Positions 23,321 through 36,702 of a stretch of DNA of 64,000 bases are shown here, piece by piece. The position numbers and the translations under genes are program-made. This DNA is from Fasciola hepatica (lineage: Eukaryota; Platyhelminthes; Trematoda; Plagiorchiida; Fasciolidae). The number at the start of each line of letters is the position of its first letter. The stretch's first letter is position 1. Under the pieces are notes generated by a model, which saw only the letters and a list, made by a program, of their open reading frames with translations, searched no databases and had not been told where the DNA came from. The stretch lies in assembly GCA_948099385.1 (NCBI GenBank), contig CANUEZ040000117.1, positions 3,892,001 to 3,956,000 of the forward strand. Reading direction: 5' to 3'.

Positions 23321-24050
23321 TCCGCATTTCCGGGACTTGTAGTGTAAATAAAGGGTTAGGCTATGCGTCTTGGGTGTTTTGTCGATGAACTTTTGGGCCA
23401 GATATTCAAGCACAATGTTAGGGGCCATGGAAAGTGACCAACGGTAAGACCATCTGGAGACACGTCTGGTCTAGAGCATATTCATCCCATGTAACTCGAA
23501 CTGAACTGAGCTGAAACCAAGCCTCCTCAGTATCTTACTGCGCTGGGCACCAGTAGATTGAGCGAAGGCTTATGTCATAGTGGTCTCAAGCCAGTGTGGA
23601 GAGCACAAAATTTCTACTCCTTTACTCGGGTAAACCTGAGGAACGAAATATTTCTAACAACCAGCCCAGAAGGACACTTAGAAGTAGCAGCAATGGGTGC
23701 AGATCTATGTGCTCACTACTTAAAGGATTCTAGACGGTCGGTTGGCCGCGGCCAATATCAGTCCTTTGCAACCTGATCTGACCTGACTTGCGAGTACCCG
23801 TGGATTGATTTCAAAGCTTACAGACTTAAATAGATTATTTAAGCCTTTTAAATAACTCAGGTTAGTCAAAATGCTGAGCATCTCAGGATTGCACTTAAGG
23901 TACCTTTACCTTCGAGAATGTATCCTTCCTGCTATCAGTAGTGTTTGCTGTTTTTGAGGCGGTTCTTTCTCACCTTGGGGTTTACGTAAGTTTGCGAACA
24001 AGTATTGCGCTCACGAGTGTTCAGGGTTTTGCCTTTGGGTAATAGCACTT
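23321..24050. other. Unassigned region
   Basis: A 72-codon plus frame at 23,558-23,776 is open, without recognisable similarity. It lies between the end of the group-B LINE and a group-A LINE 3' fragment. Confidence 0.3.
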
Positions 24051-26485
24051 CGTTTATTTTGACTGCATCTTTGTGTGTCTATCATTATGTCACGTGTTTA
24101 GGACACATATGGCAGCTGCAATCCGAGAAAGTGAAACACGGTCAGTCCCACCCAGAAGCACTTCTAGAAGTCAAACCCATGATTAGCCATCATTTGCCAT
24201 TTCCATCACTCCAAAACACCTTTTTCACAGTGCCAATCGATCTATGTATCCAGATCTCGTGGTGCCTCCTGACCCTTTCATATTTGTACTCCTCAGATAT
24301 ATTTTTCATGCACCTTTGCCAGTGTAATACCTCAAGAAACCTGTCAGAATGGTCAACAGGATTGTACACTTACCGTTCACACGCAACAACATCACCATTT
24401 CGTGCTATTCGTCCAGGCACTCACATCCAACTCATCCAAGTTTGATGCATCCCTTAATTACCACCTCCCTGCTGATAAGTCATTATCCCCCAGTTTTTGA
24501 ATATAAACTGCTGGAGGCTCATCTGTCCTCCATCGGCCCCTCCTTCATCAACCTGACATTCCCCCATCTCACAAGATTTGCCACTAGTTCCACTTCTGTG
24601 AATCATTTCTCTTGGTATGATATTATGTACAATTCCGTAAGTGACCAGCACCCATACTCTCTTCTGTTACATCCCAACCCACCCGGTAATATATCACGCA
24701 ACCTTAGTTACACGTCAGTATGAAGGGACACACCTATTGCAGTGTTCATCAAAACTGAGTACCTACCGTCCTTACATTCCATCATCTTCCCGGCGAACTA
24801 TACACCATTATAATCGCTGTACCTTTCCGCCACATATATTGATTTATCCTCTATTTTCACATTGTTATTTCTCGACCACAAAACCTACGCAAACAGTTTG
24901 CTTTCCGTCGCCTGTAATCCTCTGGCCTTCCCATAAACAACACTCCGTTGTCCCCCAATCCCACAGGAGTTCTTGCGTGTTCGCTATAAAACTGAGTTCA
25001 CTACTATGGAACCTCCGATTTCAACTGCAACGTCCGCCGACTCTCCCCATTTTTACTCCAAGTTCTATGTTCCGATCCCGTTTTTCTGTCGAAACGACCG
25101 GTTCTATAGCTGCCTTCACCATTGTCGTACTCTCCATTATTTATAACGACCACCCGGACAGTTATCCACTCCCTGCTCCACTTCCGCTTCCGCGCACCAT
25201 CCGCCTCCTCAATCGCGCTTCACATAGGTTCCAAACCATCATTCCATCATTTTTTGTTACTTCTTAACATACCCGCATCATCGTGGAAAATATGTCTGAT
25301 GATAACCTGCCCTCCTCTCGCCATTCCTACAATCATCGCGCTAGAAACAGTATCCACTCTGGTTCTGAACTGTTGTAAAATCTTGTTGTGATTGCCTCCG
25401 TCGGCATTTTGCTATCAAAGCTTTCAATTTTTCACCTGTGCAATTTTCGATAGATTTTGTATGCATGATCTCCCTTGCGACCTTGTAGATCACATTTGAA
25501 TTCCTGGACATTTTTCTTCCATTCCTGCTGCACCTGATTGCGCTTCTCAACTACGAAGCCGACCTCGCTCGTCACTGAGTTATGCAACCTTTTGACGTTC
25601 AAACTTAATTCCTACCGCCTGCTTTGCCGACTGTTTCATTTTGTTCTGAATCTGATGTCCCGTTCTAGTTCCTCGTACCAAACTCGCCGGTCCCGTAGCT
25701 GTCGTCCCATAGCTGCCGTGTGATGTGCTTATCAAAATAGTCATCAAGTCACGTATCTACCCTCTACTCCATTTTTGCTCCTGCACACTATTCGCCCCTG
25801 CAATCGCTGCATAACGCACTTCACGTTGATTTGCTGCCATAATTCCACATCCTTTTTATTACTTCGGGAAATACCTATATTATTGAAAATAAACAGCTAA
25901 ATACTTGCTGGCTCACCGATGGCTATTTCTTCCATCACTGCCCTTGGGATCTCTCAATTTATTCGTAGGATATGTTCGTTTCTTTCCTTGTGGTCCACTG
26001 AGTCGGCATCGCACCATCAAGCTCTACCACCACATTAGTCGTTTATTCATGGCACATGATACCTAAAGATTCATTCCTGTACGTACTCGAGTTTACCGTC
26101 TGTATATTTTTCACGCCCTGCTACTTGCAAACGACCCTCTGAATTCCCCTTGGTGCACTTTTCTTTCTTCCTTTTTCCTCTTTGTTTTTGAAAGATATAT
26201 TTTGATTCAGCGGAAATTTTAAATATTGTGACTATTTCTGGTACTATTTATGCGTAAACCTACCTTTTTAGCTGACTCCGAACACCGCCAGCCGATTTGA
26301 ACATTTGACCGTGGCCTTCAAATTTGCCGGAAATTATTACAGTCTTAATCCTCTTCACCACTCTCTTTAGTGCTGTATGCACACATTGTACCGTTTTGCA
26401 GATTTCCATTCTGACAGCACTCAAATCATCTGATTATGCACTCTAGTATGCTTCGGGCGCATCCGAAATATACCTTTATTATTAT
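24051..26485 (+). mobile_element. Group-A LINE 3' UTR fragment with 3' terminus
   Basis: The region is C/T-rich on the plus strand, the reverse of the minus-strand copies. Its last about 200 bp (26,285-26,485) align with 56,672-56,869, including CTTCAAATTTGCCGG, GATTATGCA/GATCATGCA and the terminal hairpin GCTTCGGGCGCATCCGAAATATAC followed by a TTATTATTAT tail. A 208-codon open frame at 24,641-25,267 and others are low-complexity by-products of base composition, not genes. No ORF2 is attached, so this is a 5'-truncated insertion; its left limit is approximate. Confidence 0.7.
26465..26485 (+). repeat. ATT-rich 3' tail of LINE
   Basis: Short TTTATTATTAT tail directly after the terminal hairpin (TTCGG/CCGAA), marking the 3' end of the plus-strand LINE fragment. 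Confidence 0.7.
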
Positions 26486-27530
26486 AGACCATGGAGTGAT
26501 AGGGGCGCAAGGGCGGGTTAGCCTAACTTGTTCAAGTATAGCAGGTGAATTCTATGCCCATAGTAAATACAACCGGTGTGCTGAGTGCATCTTTGTTTCA
26601 TGCTAGGAGACTGCTAGCCTAGCCTTCACACTGAAGGCCCAAGAGGAAGAACAACGCCCAATAAGGAGTACCATTGGTGTGAGCCCAAAAACACCGCACA
26701 TCGGTAGCAGAAGGTCGTTTGCAGTAGTAGGCGCGCGTGAGACGTTAGTGTATGCGGCAGGTATGCCACATCTAAGAGGCTGACCTGTGGATGTTGCCTC
26801 AACTCCCTTGAGGCCATCAGAAAGGGGCCAGTGGGCTGGCTGGAAACCCAGGGAGACAAGACGGCCAGAAGAAAAGAGTGGGTATAGAACTATGACGGAT
26901 GAGCCAGCCAGGGTAAAAGATCTTGAGCTACTGCCATTAAAAAGCCCACTGAGGGATCTGCTCAGGCAGATTTCATCCATCGAGACTGTTTCAATACACA
27001 GGCTCCCGACTCCAAGTGAGGGGAGCCATTCGCGAAAGAATTAGTGGCCAGGCAGAACTTGGATGGAGGGCGTATGGTATACTGGGAATCGCGGGTGTTT
27101 CGTTCCAAACTGCTCTGGGAAGTTCGCGCGGAGTGGGGGTATGGGAGTCACGGCTCGCGAACAAATAATTACGTGATGAGAGATTGGCACCTGCTGAGTT
27201 TACCGGCTGGTGCTTCAGAGACGGACTTCTGGTCGGAGAGACAGTCTTGGCCTCCCACCTCAAAAAAAGCGCAGACATCAGAATACACCAGATGAGTGCA
27301 TAAAAAGGTCGGATGGTCAAGAAAAAGATGGAAACATGGCTAAACCCGTCATGGCTCATGCAGGAAGCCATCAAAGACAACAGAATGCCGTATTTTACTC
27401 TCGGGCCACCTTGAGGCTGACGACAAATTAGCAGCCTAAATGGTCGGGGGGAGCCGTATTCGAGGCTGGTTGGAAGATTAAAGTAGGCTATTGTTTATTT
27501 CGGAAAATCCCGAGATACTCTGCAGCTCAT
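26486..27530. other. Unassigned region
   Basis: Open frames of 125-129 codons on the minus strand (26,603-26,980; 26,991-27,380) and shorter ones on the plus strand are present. None gives a convincing resemblance. A WLNPSWLMQEAIKDNRMPYF reading on the plus strand near 27,340 faintly recalls a LINE linker. Confidence 0.25.
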
Positions 27531-28925
27531 GAGCTAATGATAGAGCTCCACTGAATCAGCGGATGAATGAGATGCCTTAATGAATAAGTATGGGGATAAA
27601 GATAAGGGATAGTAGATAGTTAAAAATGGCGAGTATGACACCCGGCGAATTCGAAACTGAAGGCCAGATGAGAAGACAGGTAGAGGCTTGTGAAGCCGCT
27701 CAGAAAGATAGAACAAATACATGAAAGTTACCACATAATTATTGCATATTCAAAGGCCCGCCACCATACTCAGCTCACCTTTCATGAACCTTTTTTCCGA
27801 GGATTAGTGCCAAACTACTTATCTGTCCCATTAGCATGCCTAACTAATCCCCAAGATAAAACTCGACCCTTTTTATCACTTTTACCGATATATCTGAAAA
27901 AGGTCACATTTGTTGTTGCCATACGATTTCGTTCCACAATTTCTAAACAGTATATTTCAATGAGGAATATATGTCGCCAGGGTATCCTGACATTCAGCGA
28001 TATTGAGACAGTTTGCTCTGTCTAGAAACCCCACAGGTTTCCGTCGTTGGGCTGCAAAACTGCCATATCCTCGCCTAGCGAAGCCTAATGTCTTTCCCAT
28101 ATAAGTGTTCGTAAAAGACGTCTGTATCGCGGCGTTTTGCTTTGCCGCCTTCACGTGATCGATTTTTGACGAAGAACATCAATGGATAGCATTTTACCTG
28201 TAAAATAATTCATCTTCTTCTCTGCAGGCTACGAGTCTCTACCACTGCTCGCTTTGCATCACAGTGATCTGTTGGCCATTTTTTATTACCATGTAGATGC
28301 GTCATATTCCACTTTTCGGAAGGTAAACACTCTGTTCAAAGTTCGCCTGTATCCTTCCGGCCACTTCTTCCACCACCACCTCGGCAATCTCTCTCTACCG
28401 GTGAGTCATCCACTGGGTATTTACCTGGATCAGCCGATATTCGATCGCTGAAAGTTGCAAATGTAATCTTCGAAGGACGTCTCTTGTCTTTTTGCCCGCA
28501 GTTTCACTACTTTTCATTGTCTGATTTCCAATCCTAAGCCGTTTCATGCACCGCGGAGGGCAATGGCTGTTTCAGGTTTCTTTTGGTAAATTCTCTTTTC
28601 TCTTGGTTATCAAAACTTCCGTCAATCCTGTCTGGTCCTCCCGTTATGCAGCCCTCCTTCTGTAATATTTGATTGCAAGTCTACCATTTCCAAATAGCTC
28701 CACCTGGACTTGACCGGCCCGGCCACCCGACCTTGAGTTCAAATTTGCCGGATGCCACCATAAAGAGTAACTTAAGTACATTCCCCTACGCTATATCGAG
28801 TACACATACTTAATTCACGCTCTAGGAATTCAGATTCCAATTCCAATTATACGGTTTGACCCTGCTTTGCAGCAAGCCTCGGGGTTGTCCAAGATAAACC
28901 ATTATTTTTAATAATAATGTTGTTA
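27531..28925 (+). mobile_element. Probable group-A LINE 3' fragment (plus), limits uncertain
   Basis: The end at about 28,885-28,920 reads CCTCGGGGTTGTCCAAGATAAACC then ATTATTTTTAATAATAAT, a diverged form of the hairpin-plus-ATT-tail seen at 26,465 and 56,850. An upstream TTCAAATTTGCCGG (28,740) is also shared with those copies. The left 200 bp (27,534-27,734) instead weakly resembles minus-strand LINE 3' UTR at 28,950-29,190, so two fragments may meet here. Confidence 0.45.
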
Positions 28926-31900
28926 AACATAGTAGCAAGGAACTAGCCTATGATAAAAAGATATCTTGATCACATCGCTTCATATAGAAAAGGGAAGATG
29001 GACACTCGATGGCAGACTGAATGTCTACATCAGATTGAAATGAGAAAAGGGGATATGAATAGGAAATAACAAACGGACGGGGATTGGATTTGGAAACAGA
29101 GTATAGTGGAACGGTGGAATATTGCTCAAGTAAGGGGTTAAGCACCAGTATGAGTTCAAACTGCTTTGCGCGGACCGCACCGGACACATGAAAGATGGTC
29201 AGCGCATCCGGCGAAGAGGAGTGCCAGAGCGGAGGCCACGGAAATGGCCAATAATAGGTTTTCGGTCCGTGAGTGGATTACTGCTTGATAGGACGGACAT
29301 AAATTGGCAAAAATGTGAAAAACATGTGATAAATCAATCATGGGCACAACGAGAGTTACTTCACAACTGTCAGCCAACATTTCACTAGGATGAAGTTTCC
29401 TTGGAGTCACCATTTGAAGTCATCCAACAATGGGGCCGCATGATTCTGATCCAAGACAAAGGAAGGTGGAAGAACCTCCATGTAGATGTAGGGCAAAGTA
29501 GATCAGACAACAGAGCAGAGTGGCTTCTGTGCGCATAATTAGACAAAATCAGGGATATGTCAGGCGAGTGCCATTTCTGGAGTTTGAGAACAGGGCTGCT
29601 GGAAGAATGACGAAGGGGATTGTCGCAGGGAAAGCTGGACCGCAATGGACACAGCATAATAAATGGACCATGAGTGGACCAACACAAAGCTGGCAGTAGG
29701 TCTATCTGCAATGCGGAGCCGCGGCAAATAATGGGTCAGCTGCATGCGAAAGTGGCGGTGGAGTACATGGAAGGATAATGGATGGGTTATATATATATCA
29801 TATAGATGAAAAGTGCAATGGCATCATAGAGATAGAATGCAGTACCGAGAAATCTATGCGAAGAACGTCGTTTGAGTGGTGAACATAAAATTAAACGAAT
29901 CCATCGACTGGGAAAGTGATAAGGGTTAGCAGTTTTGTGCTAATAAAGGTGAACAAGTAGACAGGTGACACATCTGGAGAAGGAAAGCAAATTGCCAAGG
30001 AGATGATGAGGGAGTTCGCCGCAAAGATGCTGGCAAGTGGTCGGAAAATTATTCACTCCCTGGTGGACCGTTAGTGACATTCCGCACATAGACGGTAACT
30101 TTGAATTAGACATGTGTAATGCACGGCCATGGCGATTGCGGGGCCAAATGGAACACAAAAGTGGTTGTAGAAAACGTGGAAGGTAGGTGCACACTTATCG
30201 ATGATTTTTCAGATAGACATCATGCAATAGCTACTTAGAGTTGAAGATGCGGCGTGAATATACCTGAGGTTGCCTCTACGGAGAAGACGTGACGCCCTGC
30301 AGGACCGGAATGAAACAGTGCAGCAACACGGTAGCGGAGTAGCGGACTAATAGGGATTGCCGATAATAAACAGTTACATAACTGGCCGTTGGAGGATTGC
30401 AAAAAACGGTTCCAGCGAAGGACGTCTGCTGTTTTTGTGCTGAGAAAGTGGACAGCAAAAATTAACTGTGCAAATGGGCCCCCATTCACGTTTTGAGCAA
30501 TAGATAACTTCAAAATGAAATAGGTGTTTAGTCAGGTGCAAAATCTTACAAAGTGGGTGTAAAAGGGAATGAAGCAAAAGAGATGGACTAACAGTATACG
30601 CGACCGGTGTGCACCAAGTAAAGGTAGTGGTGGTTAGATGTGAGGGATATGCGTAGATGAATTCAGTACAGGAAGGGGAACCGTTTACCGGGCGTAAGAT
30701 GAAAGATGATAACGGTAACTTTGACGGCTTGCTGGAGGAGAACCAAAGATGGCTGAGTACAGCAGGAGCGATATGGTTGCAGCAGCCGAATAAGCACAAA
30801 CGCAGTAAAATGGCACAGACAACGGTGCTAGTGGATAGGACTGATCGTTTACTAGACATCTAACCTGAAGACCACTTCTGGTGACGGAAGGTGCAATCCA
30901 CCATTCTAGTTGCTCCCGCATACGCTTGCAGACCACCTGAAAGCCCGATTAGCACAGTCCAAAAAGGTGGCAGTGACCGAGCAGTGCACATCTGACAAGC
31001 AAAAGTGAGCATTGCTTTAATTTTTAAGTGTGGTGGATAGAAGACCGCCGGGATGTTTTGAAGGGATTAAATAACCGCAGCCAAAGAAAACACTGAATAG
31101 TTGACAGACCAGTAACTGGGTTTGTATTCACTTGTGATGGTCCGGATAGCTTGATACCAGAAGCGACTGGATATCTTAGAATAGCATATGTATGCACGGG
31201 GAACCAAAAAGGGAATGTGAAGAGAAACGCACTCTGGGAGGGGCATAGCTGAGGATCAACATTCAATGGCTAGTATGAAAGCCCTCGAGACGAAATCGGG
31301 CCAAGCCGACGAATGGAGGTCACTGATGGTGGCGGCTATTCCCGCGGCCAGGGGTGGATAGATTGCAAAAATCGTGTACGGCGTAATACACAATCACTAC
31401 AGGTCGAGTGGGGATGCCATCTGACGTGCGAGGGCCTCTTAGAGCCCCCGGTGGGGAAAAGGCACTTTATACGAGTTATGGTGAGAGCAGGTTACGAAAG
31501 AGTGATACGTGACGTGCTGAGTTTACGTACTGTTCAAACCAAGGAGGCTGGTCCAAAACAGGGAAGATTCAGGCGTAGCGAGCAGGTGAAAGCGTACTCA
31601 AAGCAGGGCTATATGCGGGACAGAAATATGAGTAGGGGGGGGACGAACGACTAGATTTTTACCGGGTTGTTTGATAAGATCAGGGGCTACTGGGGCAGAT
31701 CCTTTAATGGGGTGAGAGTGAGGAAGTGTAGGTGTGTGACAGAGTTTTGGCTGAAACGAGATCAACGGCCAGCCGCTTGTTTACAGCTGGTATACATGGG
31801 TGGAGGTGAAAGTGGAATGTCCTGTGGGGTATGACGCTTTTTATTGGCTCAGCCGGGGGCCTGTATCAAAAGCAGCGACGACAGTAATGCGTTCGCTGGG

Positions 31901-32613
31901 TTGTGTGATGGCAATAGGAACCGTGAGGTAGTCTTGGAGCATACGCTTGAGTATAGATAAGGAGATAGTACGACGTGAAGCGGAGAGAAGCTTAGTTCAA
32001 AGTCCGCTATAAACCTCTCAAAGCAATCGAGGTCTTGGAGCCGACTTGCACGGTTGAATTGGAAGGGCGTGGAAGCGACTTCGAAGGGGGTAGGACCTCG
32101 GTGGGTTAGGGGACAATGAGCAAGTTTTGTATACACGGCAGTAGGTCAATTTATTCAAAATGTCAGTTTCAGTCATAGGCGATGGATCTACGGGGGATCG
32201 GGAGTAAATGGTTAGCAACGTCCACTGCAGTTCATAGTAGTGGATGTCCGGACCTGTTTTTAGTCAAACTGTGCTGAGCTTTCTCCAGGGTAACTGTGGC
32301 TATTTTGAGAAGATGGGAGGAGATGAACAGACTATATTCAGGCGGGGTGGGACGTGGGAAACGTATACACATAGCCGGCCGTGCCGCAAGCTGAGGCAGC
32401 GGGGAATGGGGCTAATCAGTCGATTGGCCTTAGTGACCCGGAAGGTAATTTGCTCGGAAAAATTAAAAGAACAATACTAAAGAAATCTGGGGTCAGACAC
32501 CGCGGAGATGCTTAGTATGGGTAGCCCATCGAGAGCAACGGCACCTGGAAGTAACTGACACTTGTAGGAAACTTCAGAGCTCTCAATTGTCACGAATTTC
32601 ACCAATCGCTGAG

Positions 32614-33302
32614 TTACGTGAGATCCTGATAAGCTCTAAAAAGCGTAGGTGACAGAATACCCTTAGGAAATCGGTACCCAATTTTGACGTCATCCGCAAA
32701 GAACAGTGGTGCACCATAGCGGATCACATGAAAGATATCATTTTTATATATGAGGTGCAGTATTGTCTCGGGGACACTACCTTGAATCACACCACTTGCC
32801 ATAGGCCCGGCAAATGAGTGACCATCAACCAGTCCCGCTAAGAGTGGGCGGAGGGGCAAGAAGTCAACCATGACGGGGACGGGTCATTCACTCTCGGGGA
32901 TTTGAGTTTGATGTACAAACTTTGGTGAGGCACTCGGTCGAAGGCTTTCCATGGATCTGGGGATAGGATGGCAGCAGGATTCCCGTCGGTAGCGGCAGAG
33001 GTTAGTGCTTTCGCAAAGTCATCTTGAAAAGACGACCATGACCGCGATTTGATGAAGCCGTGTTGACCGAAGTTTAGTAGACCATTGGACATGGGATATT
33101 CCGTTAGTTGGGACTTGACAATTCGCTCCATAATTACACGTACCACGGGTGTGCGGGTAGTTGAACAGTAATCATGACGGTCATGCCGCAAACCCTTTTT
33201 AAAACGGGTTGCGATTACAGAGATTTTCCATTGCCTTCCGATTACAGTAGTATTGATGGAAAACGTAAATGGGTTAAGTAACAACAAAGCCATTAACTCC
33301 AA
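32614..33302 (-). pseudogene. LINE reverse transcriptase relic
   Basis: Two overlapping open stretches (154 and 85 codons) carry QHGFIKSRSWSSFQDDFAKA, WKAFDRVPHQSL, then GVIQGSVPETILHLIYKNDI and LFFADDVKIGYRF. The FADD catalytic pair and both Asp-containing RT blocks are still readable, but the frame is broken between them. Closely related to residues 810-950 of the intact ORF2. Confidence 0.85.
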
Positions 33303-34238
33303 GGAAAAGCCGGCAGTACTCCGCCTGACTCGGATTTTGGCCAGGGCTAAGCTTTAGGGATTAGCATGTTAATTTCGGGTAGCGTAAAACGAATCGTGGT
33401 ACTAGTGTACTGGAAGTTACAGGGATGACAGGGAGATGAAAACTGGCACAACATATGAGCGAGGAAAAGTGTGAGTTTAACGCTTCAGCGACCGGCAGGA
33501 ATTAGTGGATGTCAGTAGAGCCAGGCGTTAAAAAGCTGAAAGAACCACTGTTAGAGCTTTGTGATCTTATACTTAGGCATTTGACCAAGAGCTCAACTGT
33601 TTTGGGGTGAGCTAAGGCGAGTGCCTCCAGTTTTCCGAAGTGCATTTCAGTGGAGCCAAGAAGCTTCAGGCTGGTCCTGTTGATGCGCAATAGCATAGAA
33701 AAGTCTTTCGCTTGTGGGTATTTGCTCTGCGGCTTAAGTAGCCTGAGCTCAATTATCAAAGTTCTTTAGATCCTGCACTTAGCTAATGGGTGAGGATTGA
33801 ACTAATGCTTTCTAAGCCATTGTTTATGGAGGCATAAAGAAGCTAGCTGCATCCTGTTCTTCGGAAGCCAGAACGACTGAATTCTAGGCCCCACAGCGAA
33901 TCGTGTTTGGCAGTAGATCCCAGTTGCGTTGGCTGTGAGGGTTGTTGATTTTTTGGAACGGATTCATAGAGGTAGTTGAAGGTATACTTGAATGTCTTGT
34001 GGTTACTTCCCAGGAACAGGTGACGTGAAGTTTGATGCTGAATGAGTTACGCGAGAAGACTAGGCCAAAGCTATTCGGCTCTCTCTTGGTTGTGTTTGTG
34101 TAGTAGGCTCAGCCTCCACCGAGAGCACATGGAAAAAACCGGTCAGATAAAGGGGCTGGTGTTTACTGACCAGCTAATCTGAGGGTAGTTGAAGTCACCA
34201 GCAATAAGTTTGACAGTCACAGAGTTGTCCATAGCTGC

Positions 34239-34559
34239 TCATAGTGCACCAAAAAGGGAGTTATGTGAAGCTCCGAATAACAGGAGAGAGCAATGGTTAC
34301 AGCCTAATAATGTTGCTAGGCTACCGTTGTTTATTATTACCCAAATGGAGTTGTTTACCTGTTCCAAGGAAGGGCGCCATAGAACAGTTACCGAGATAAT
34401 ATGGCGAATGCAGGCTGCGCACCCACCACGTCTTCCTGACTGGAGAGAGCTTGAGTGGCTATGATACCCAGCGATGCCTGTATGACCTAAATGAGACAGC
34501 TCAGATAAATAGGAAGTTATCGGAAGTCTCGGATCACCAGAAGTCTTTAAGCCACCCAT
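34239..34559 (-). pseudogene. LINE endonuclease relic
   Basis: A 106-codon stretch corresponds to intact ORF2 residues about 335-400, with the RRGG-C and SIW blocks conserved. GDFNAP and SDH motifs of the endonuclease should follow at 34.2-33.9 kb but are not readable in one frame. Confidence 0.65.
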
Positions 34560-34690
34560 TGAGGACGGACAACACAGAAATTTGCTATCGTTTCGAGCTT
34601 TATGGCCGAGACCGAGACAGGTTTGAAAAAAGTGAACTTCTGTACATTTAGACTAATGCATTGGTGTTATTAACCAACGACGGCAGTGCG

Positions 34691-35772
34691 AAAAACAAGA
34701 GATAGAACGATCGAGAACAGCTCAGGAGCAAAACGAGTCAATCATTGTTATCAGGAAAACGTGGCTTTTGCAGTACATCATATGAAGGGTTATTAAGTAC
34801 AGATTTCGAAATCTAAAGGCCTTGGAGGAGAGGTAGCCAACTTCATCAAGCCAGGGGTGGATCACTTCGAGATTTTAACCAAGAAGTGTACGCGTAGCCT
34901 TCATCTGTGCGTAGTTATACTCATCCCTCTAGGCAGGAGGGTTAACCTTGTCTATATCAACAGGGCACCGAATAAAATCAGCGACCAGGATGATCGTCTA
35001 CTGCGAGCCCTGACTGAACCAGTTAAGGCCACAAAAGTGTCCTCACAGTCGGTGATCTCAACCTACTGCACACCGATTTGATGGCTGAAGTTTGCTTGCC
35101 GGGACCGCAGTAAGAGACCCACTCAGAATGGCTGCAAGCTAATGCATTGCACCAGCAAAGTAGGAAGATATCGGATAAAGGTCTGGTTGCATCCCATTAT
35201 AGCCTGATTTAGCAACAATAAATCCTCCTTGACGACGTATCTGAACTTCTGTACTGTGTAGAGCTAGGCTAGAGCTGTTACTTATGTGTCAAATTCATTC
35301 TGTGCATGCGGCAAACCAAGGCCCTTCCAAGGCAGCTTAGAAAATTTGGTAGAAGCCATTGAAAGAAAGAGTGGGGAAAGTAAATAAATATGATGGAAAG
35401 CTGAAATATCCAAGGTCATCAGGCGTGGAAAAGGCAGATGTGAGATCCACAAAGCAGCGATCGGCTACTCTGAACCTGTTTTACAAAGCTTAAAAAAGAG
35501 ACGACGAGGCTTCTGCAAACTTCTAGGCGACAGTCTGAGGCAAGACTGGATAAATGCCAAGGCAAACAGTCGAAGCAATGCTGTAGCATTTCACAGTTAA
35601 GGCTTTGAACGAAACGTGTGATCGATCCACATGTCAATAAGGATCATAGCTTTGCATTAAAAATCAGATCGAAGCAGATTACTTTAATTATTACCTTGTG
35701 AGTGTTCTTTGTGAAGATTGTGGGGTATCAGCCAAATCGGTGCTCCTTGATTCCGGGTTGCCAGAACAAGTG
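34691..35772 (+). mobile_element. Group-B LINE endonuclease/linker fragment (plus)
   Basis: Near 34,745 the plus strand reads SIIVIRKTWLLQ, an ITETWL-like motif, and 34,857-35,081 reads VNLVYINRAPNKISDQDDRLLRAL, matching the VYRSPN-x(n)-DD block of the endonuclease. Near 35,660 an ADYFNYYLVSVLCED segment resembles the AE-x-FN-x-YF block just before the RT. It ends exactly where the BEL LTR starts, suggesting that the BEL element inserted in this LINE. Confidence 0.6.
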
Positions 35773-36219
35773 TGAGTCACGAGTGGTCCAGTCCAAAAAG
35801 TCGCTTTCACTCAATCGGTCTCGCTGGGTATCATGGCAGTTCGATCAGCAAAATCAAGAATTCTCGCCAGCAACACAGTGTGACAATCACAATGAGGAAC
35901 TCATCCGAAACAAGCATCCAGCCTAATGTCAAAAGACAGTCGTGGAGTTGGAAATCAGCAAACAGTTTATGTCACGGTGCTACACAATTTGAAGCTTGTA
36001 AATATATGAAATTCAACCTCGGCGATGATCCCTTTGGTCAAAAAATCCAAGGGCCCAAGTGGAAAAGTAAGACAACGCCACCAAGGAACAGTCACGCTTC
36101 AGCCGCTAAAGCCAGACAATGACAAACAGTGCTACACAGTGAAACAAGCGGTGAGTTGGCCAGCAAAATTGCGGGTGAACATGACAAAGGAAAGTTCTTT
36201 GACACTGCATTCATCAATC
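35773..36219 (-). repeat. BEL/Pao 3' LTR
   Basis: Direct repeat of 47,472-47,918. By eye the only difference is A at 35,782 versus C at 47,481. Two plus-strand open frames running through each copy translate identically in both, which supports near-identity across the whole length. A TATATTT box lies in the middle (minus strand). Termini TG...CA. Confidence 0.85.
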
Positions 36220-36399
36220 GCGCAGCCATCAAGCACAGACAAACTCCACACCTGCCTTCAAAACAGATGCGGCTTTCCCAAAGCAAGCCGTAAATTTATT
36301 TGATAGTGTCTGATGCAGAATTCAGACCACTTTAAGGAAGCTGGCTTTTTCCAGCCTGTCAGTCTGAACCGAATCCTTTTACTCAGCCTAGGTATCGAA

Positions 36400-36702
36400 C
36401 ATCTCGGCTGGGATTTCCATTACTGGTAAGAATCATCACCGGATCTGCTTGTCCATCGGCACCAAGAAAAACGTCTTCAACGATCCATTTTGACCGGTTC
36501 CCCCCAGGTGTATCTCCACTTGGAAGCAAAACCTACTCTGCGACGAGTAAATTTCGTTTCGGCTATAACCGTTTGTGGTACCTCTGCAAATTCGGTAAGT
36601 ACCTCTGTCGCCATCATCTCCAGGAAGCACAGAGCAATCGCAGTACCTGAAACTGACCAATCGTATACCTTCCAATAAGAGCGATTTCTCCATGGATGCC
36701 AC
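36400..36702 (-). pseudogene. BEL integrase C-terminal domain
   Basis: After a frameshift from the integrase core, a stretch with a WKVYDWS-like start and many basic residues corresponds to the DUF5641-like C-terminal domain of BEL/Pao integrases. Readable only in pieces; assignment is positional as much as by sequence. Confidence 0.45.

Larger units (their letters stand above)
28930..34690 (-). mobile_element. Group-A LINE, endonuclease to 3' UTR, decayed
   Basis: Minus-strand order: endonuclease at 34,559-34,239 (RRGGCAACI and VNNSIWVIINNGSLATLLGC, matching RRGGGCVGYV and VEDSIWFTISLSQMNIVVGC of the intact copy); linker at 33,759-33,502 (KDFSMLLRINR); RT at 33,302-32,614 with GQHGFIKSRSWSSFQDDFAKA, SGVIQGS and FFADDVKIGYRF; thumb in broken frames to about 32,280 (FNFSEQITFRVTKANR). 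The remaining 2.9 kb to 28,930 is A/G-rich plus-strand sequence interpreted as 3' UTR. Multiple stops and frameshifts. ORF1 is not present, so it is 5'-truncated or cut by the fragment starting at 34,690. Confidence 0.75.

Noticed and set aside
24641..25267. 208-codon open frame as a possible host gene
   Set aside because: Low complexity and C/T-rich, placed in a LINE 3' UTR with the shared terminal hairpin downstream; no domain is recognisable.
35773..36219. Plus-strand frames of 92-116 codons inside the repeat, identical in the second copy
   Set aside because: They are antisense to the BEL element, share its LTR boundaries and resemble no protein; their identity reflects LTR identity, not coding constraint.
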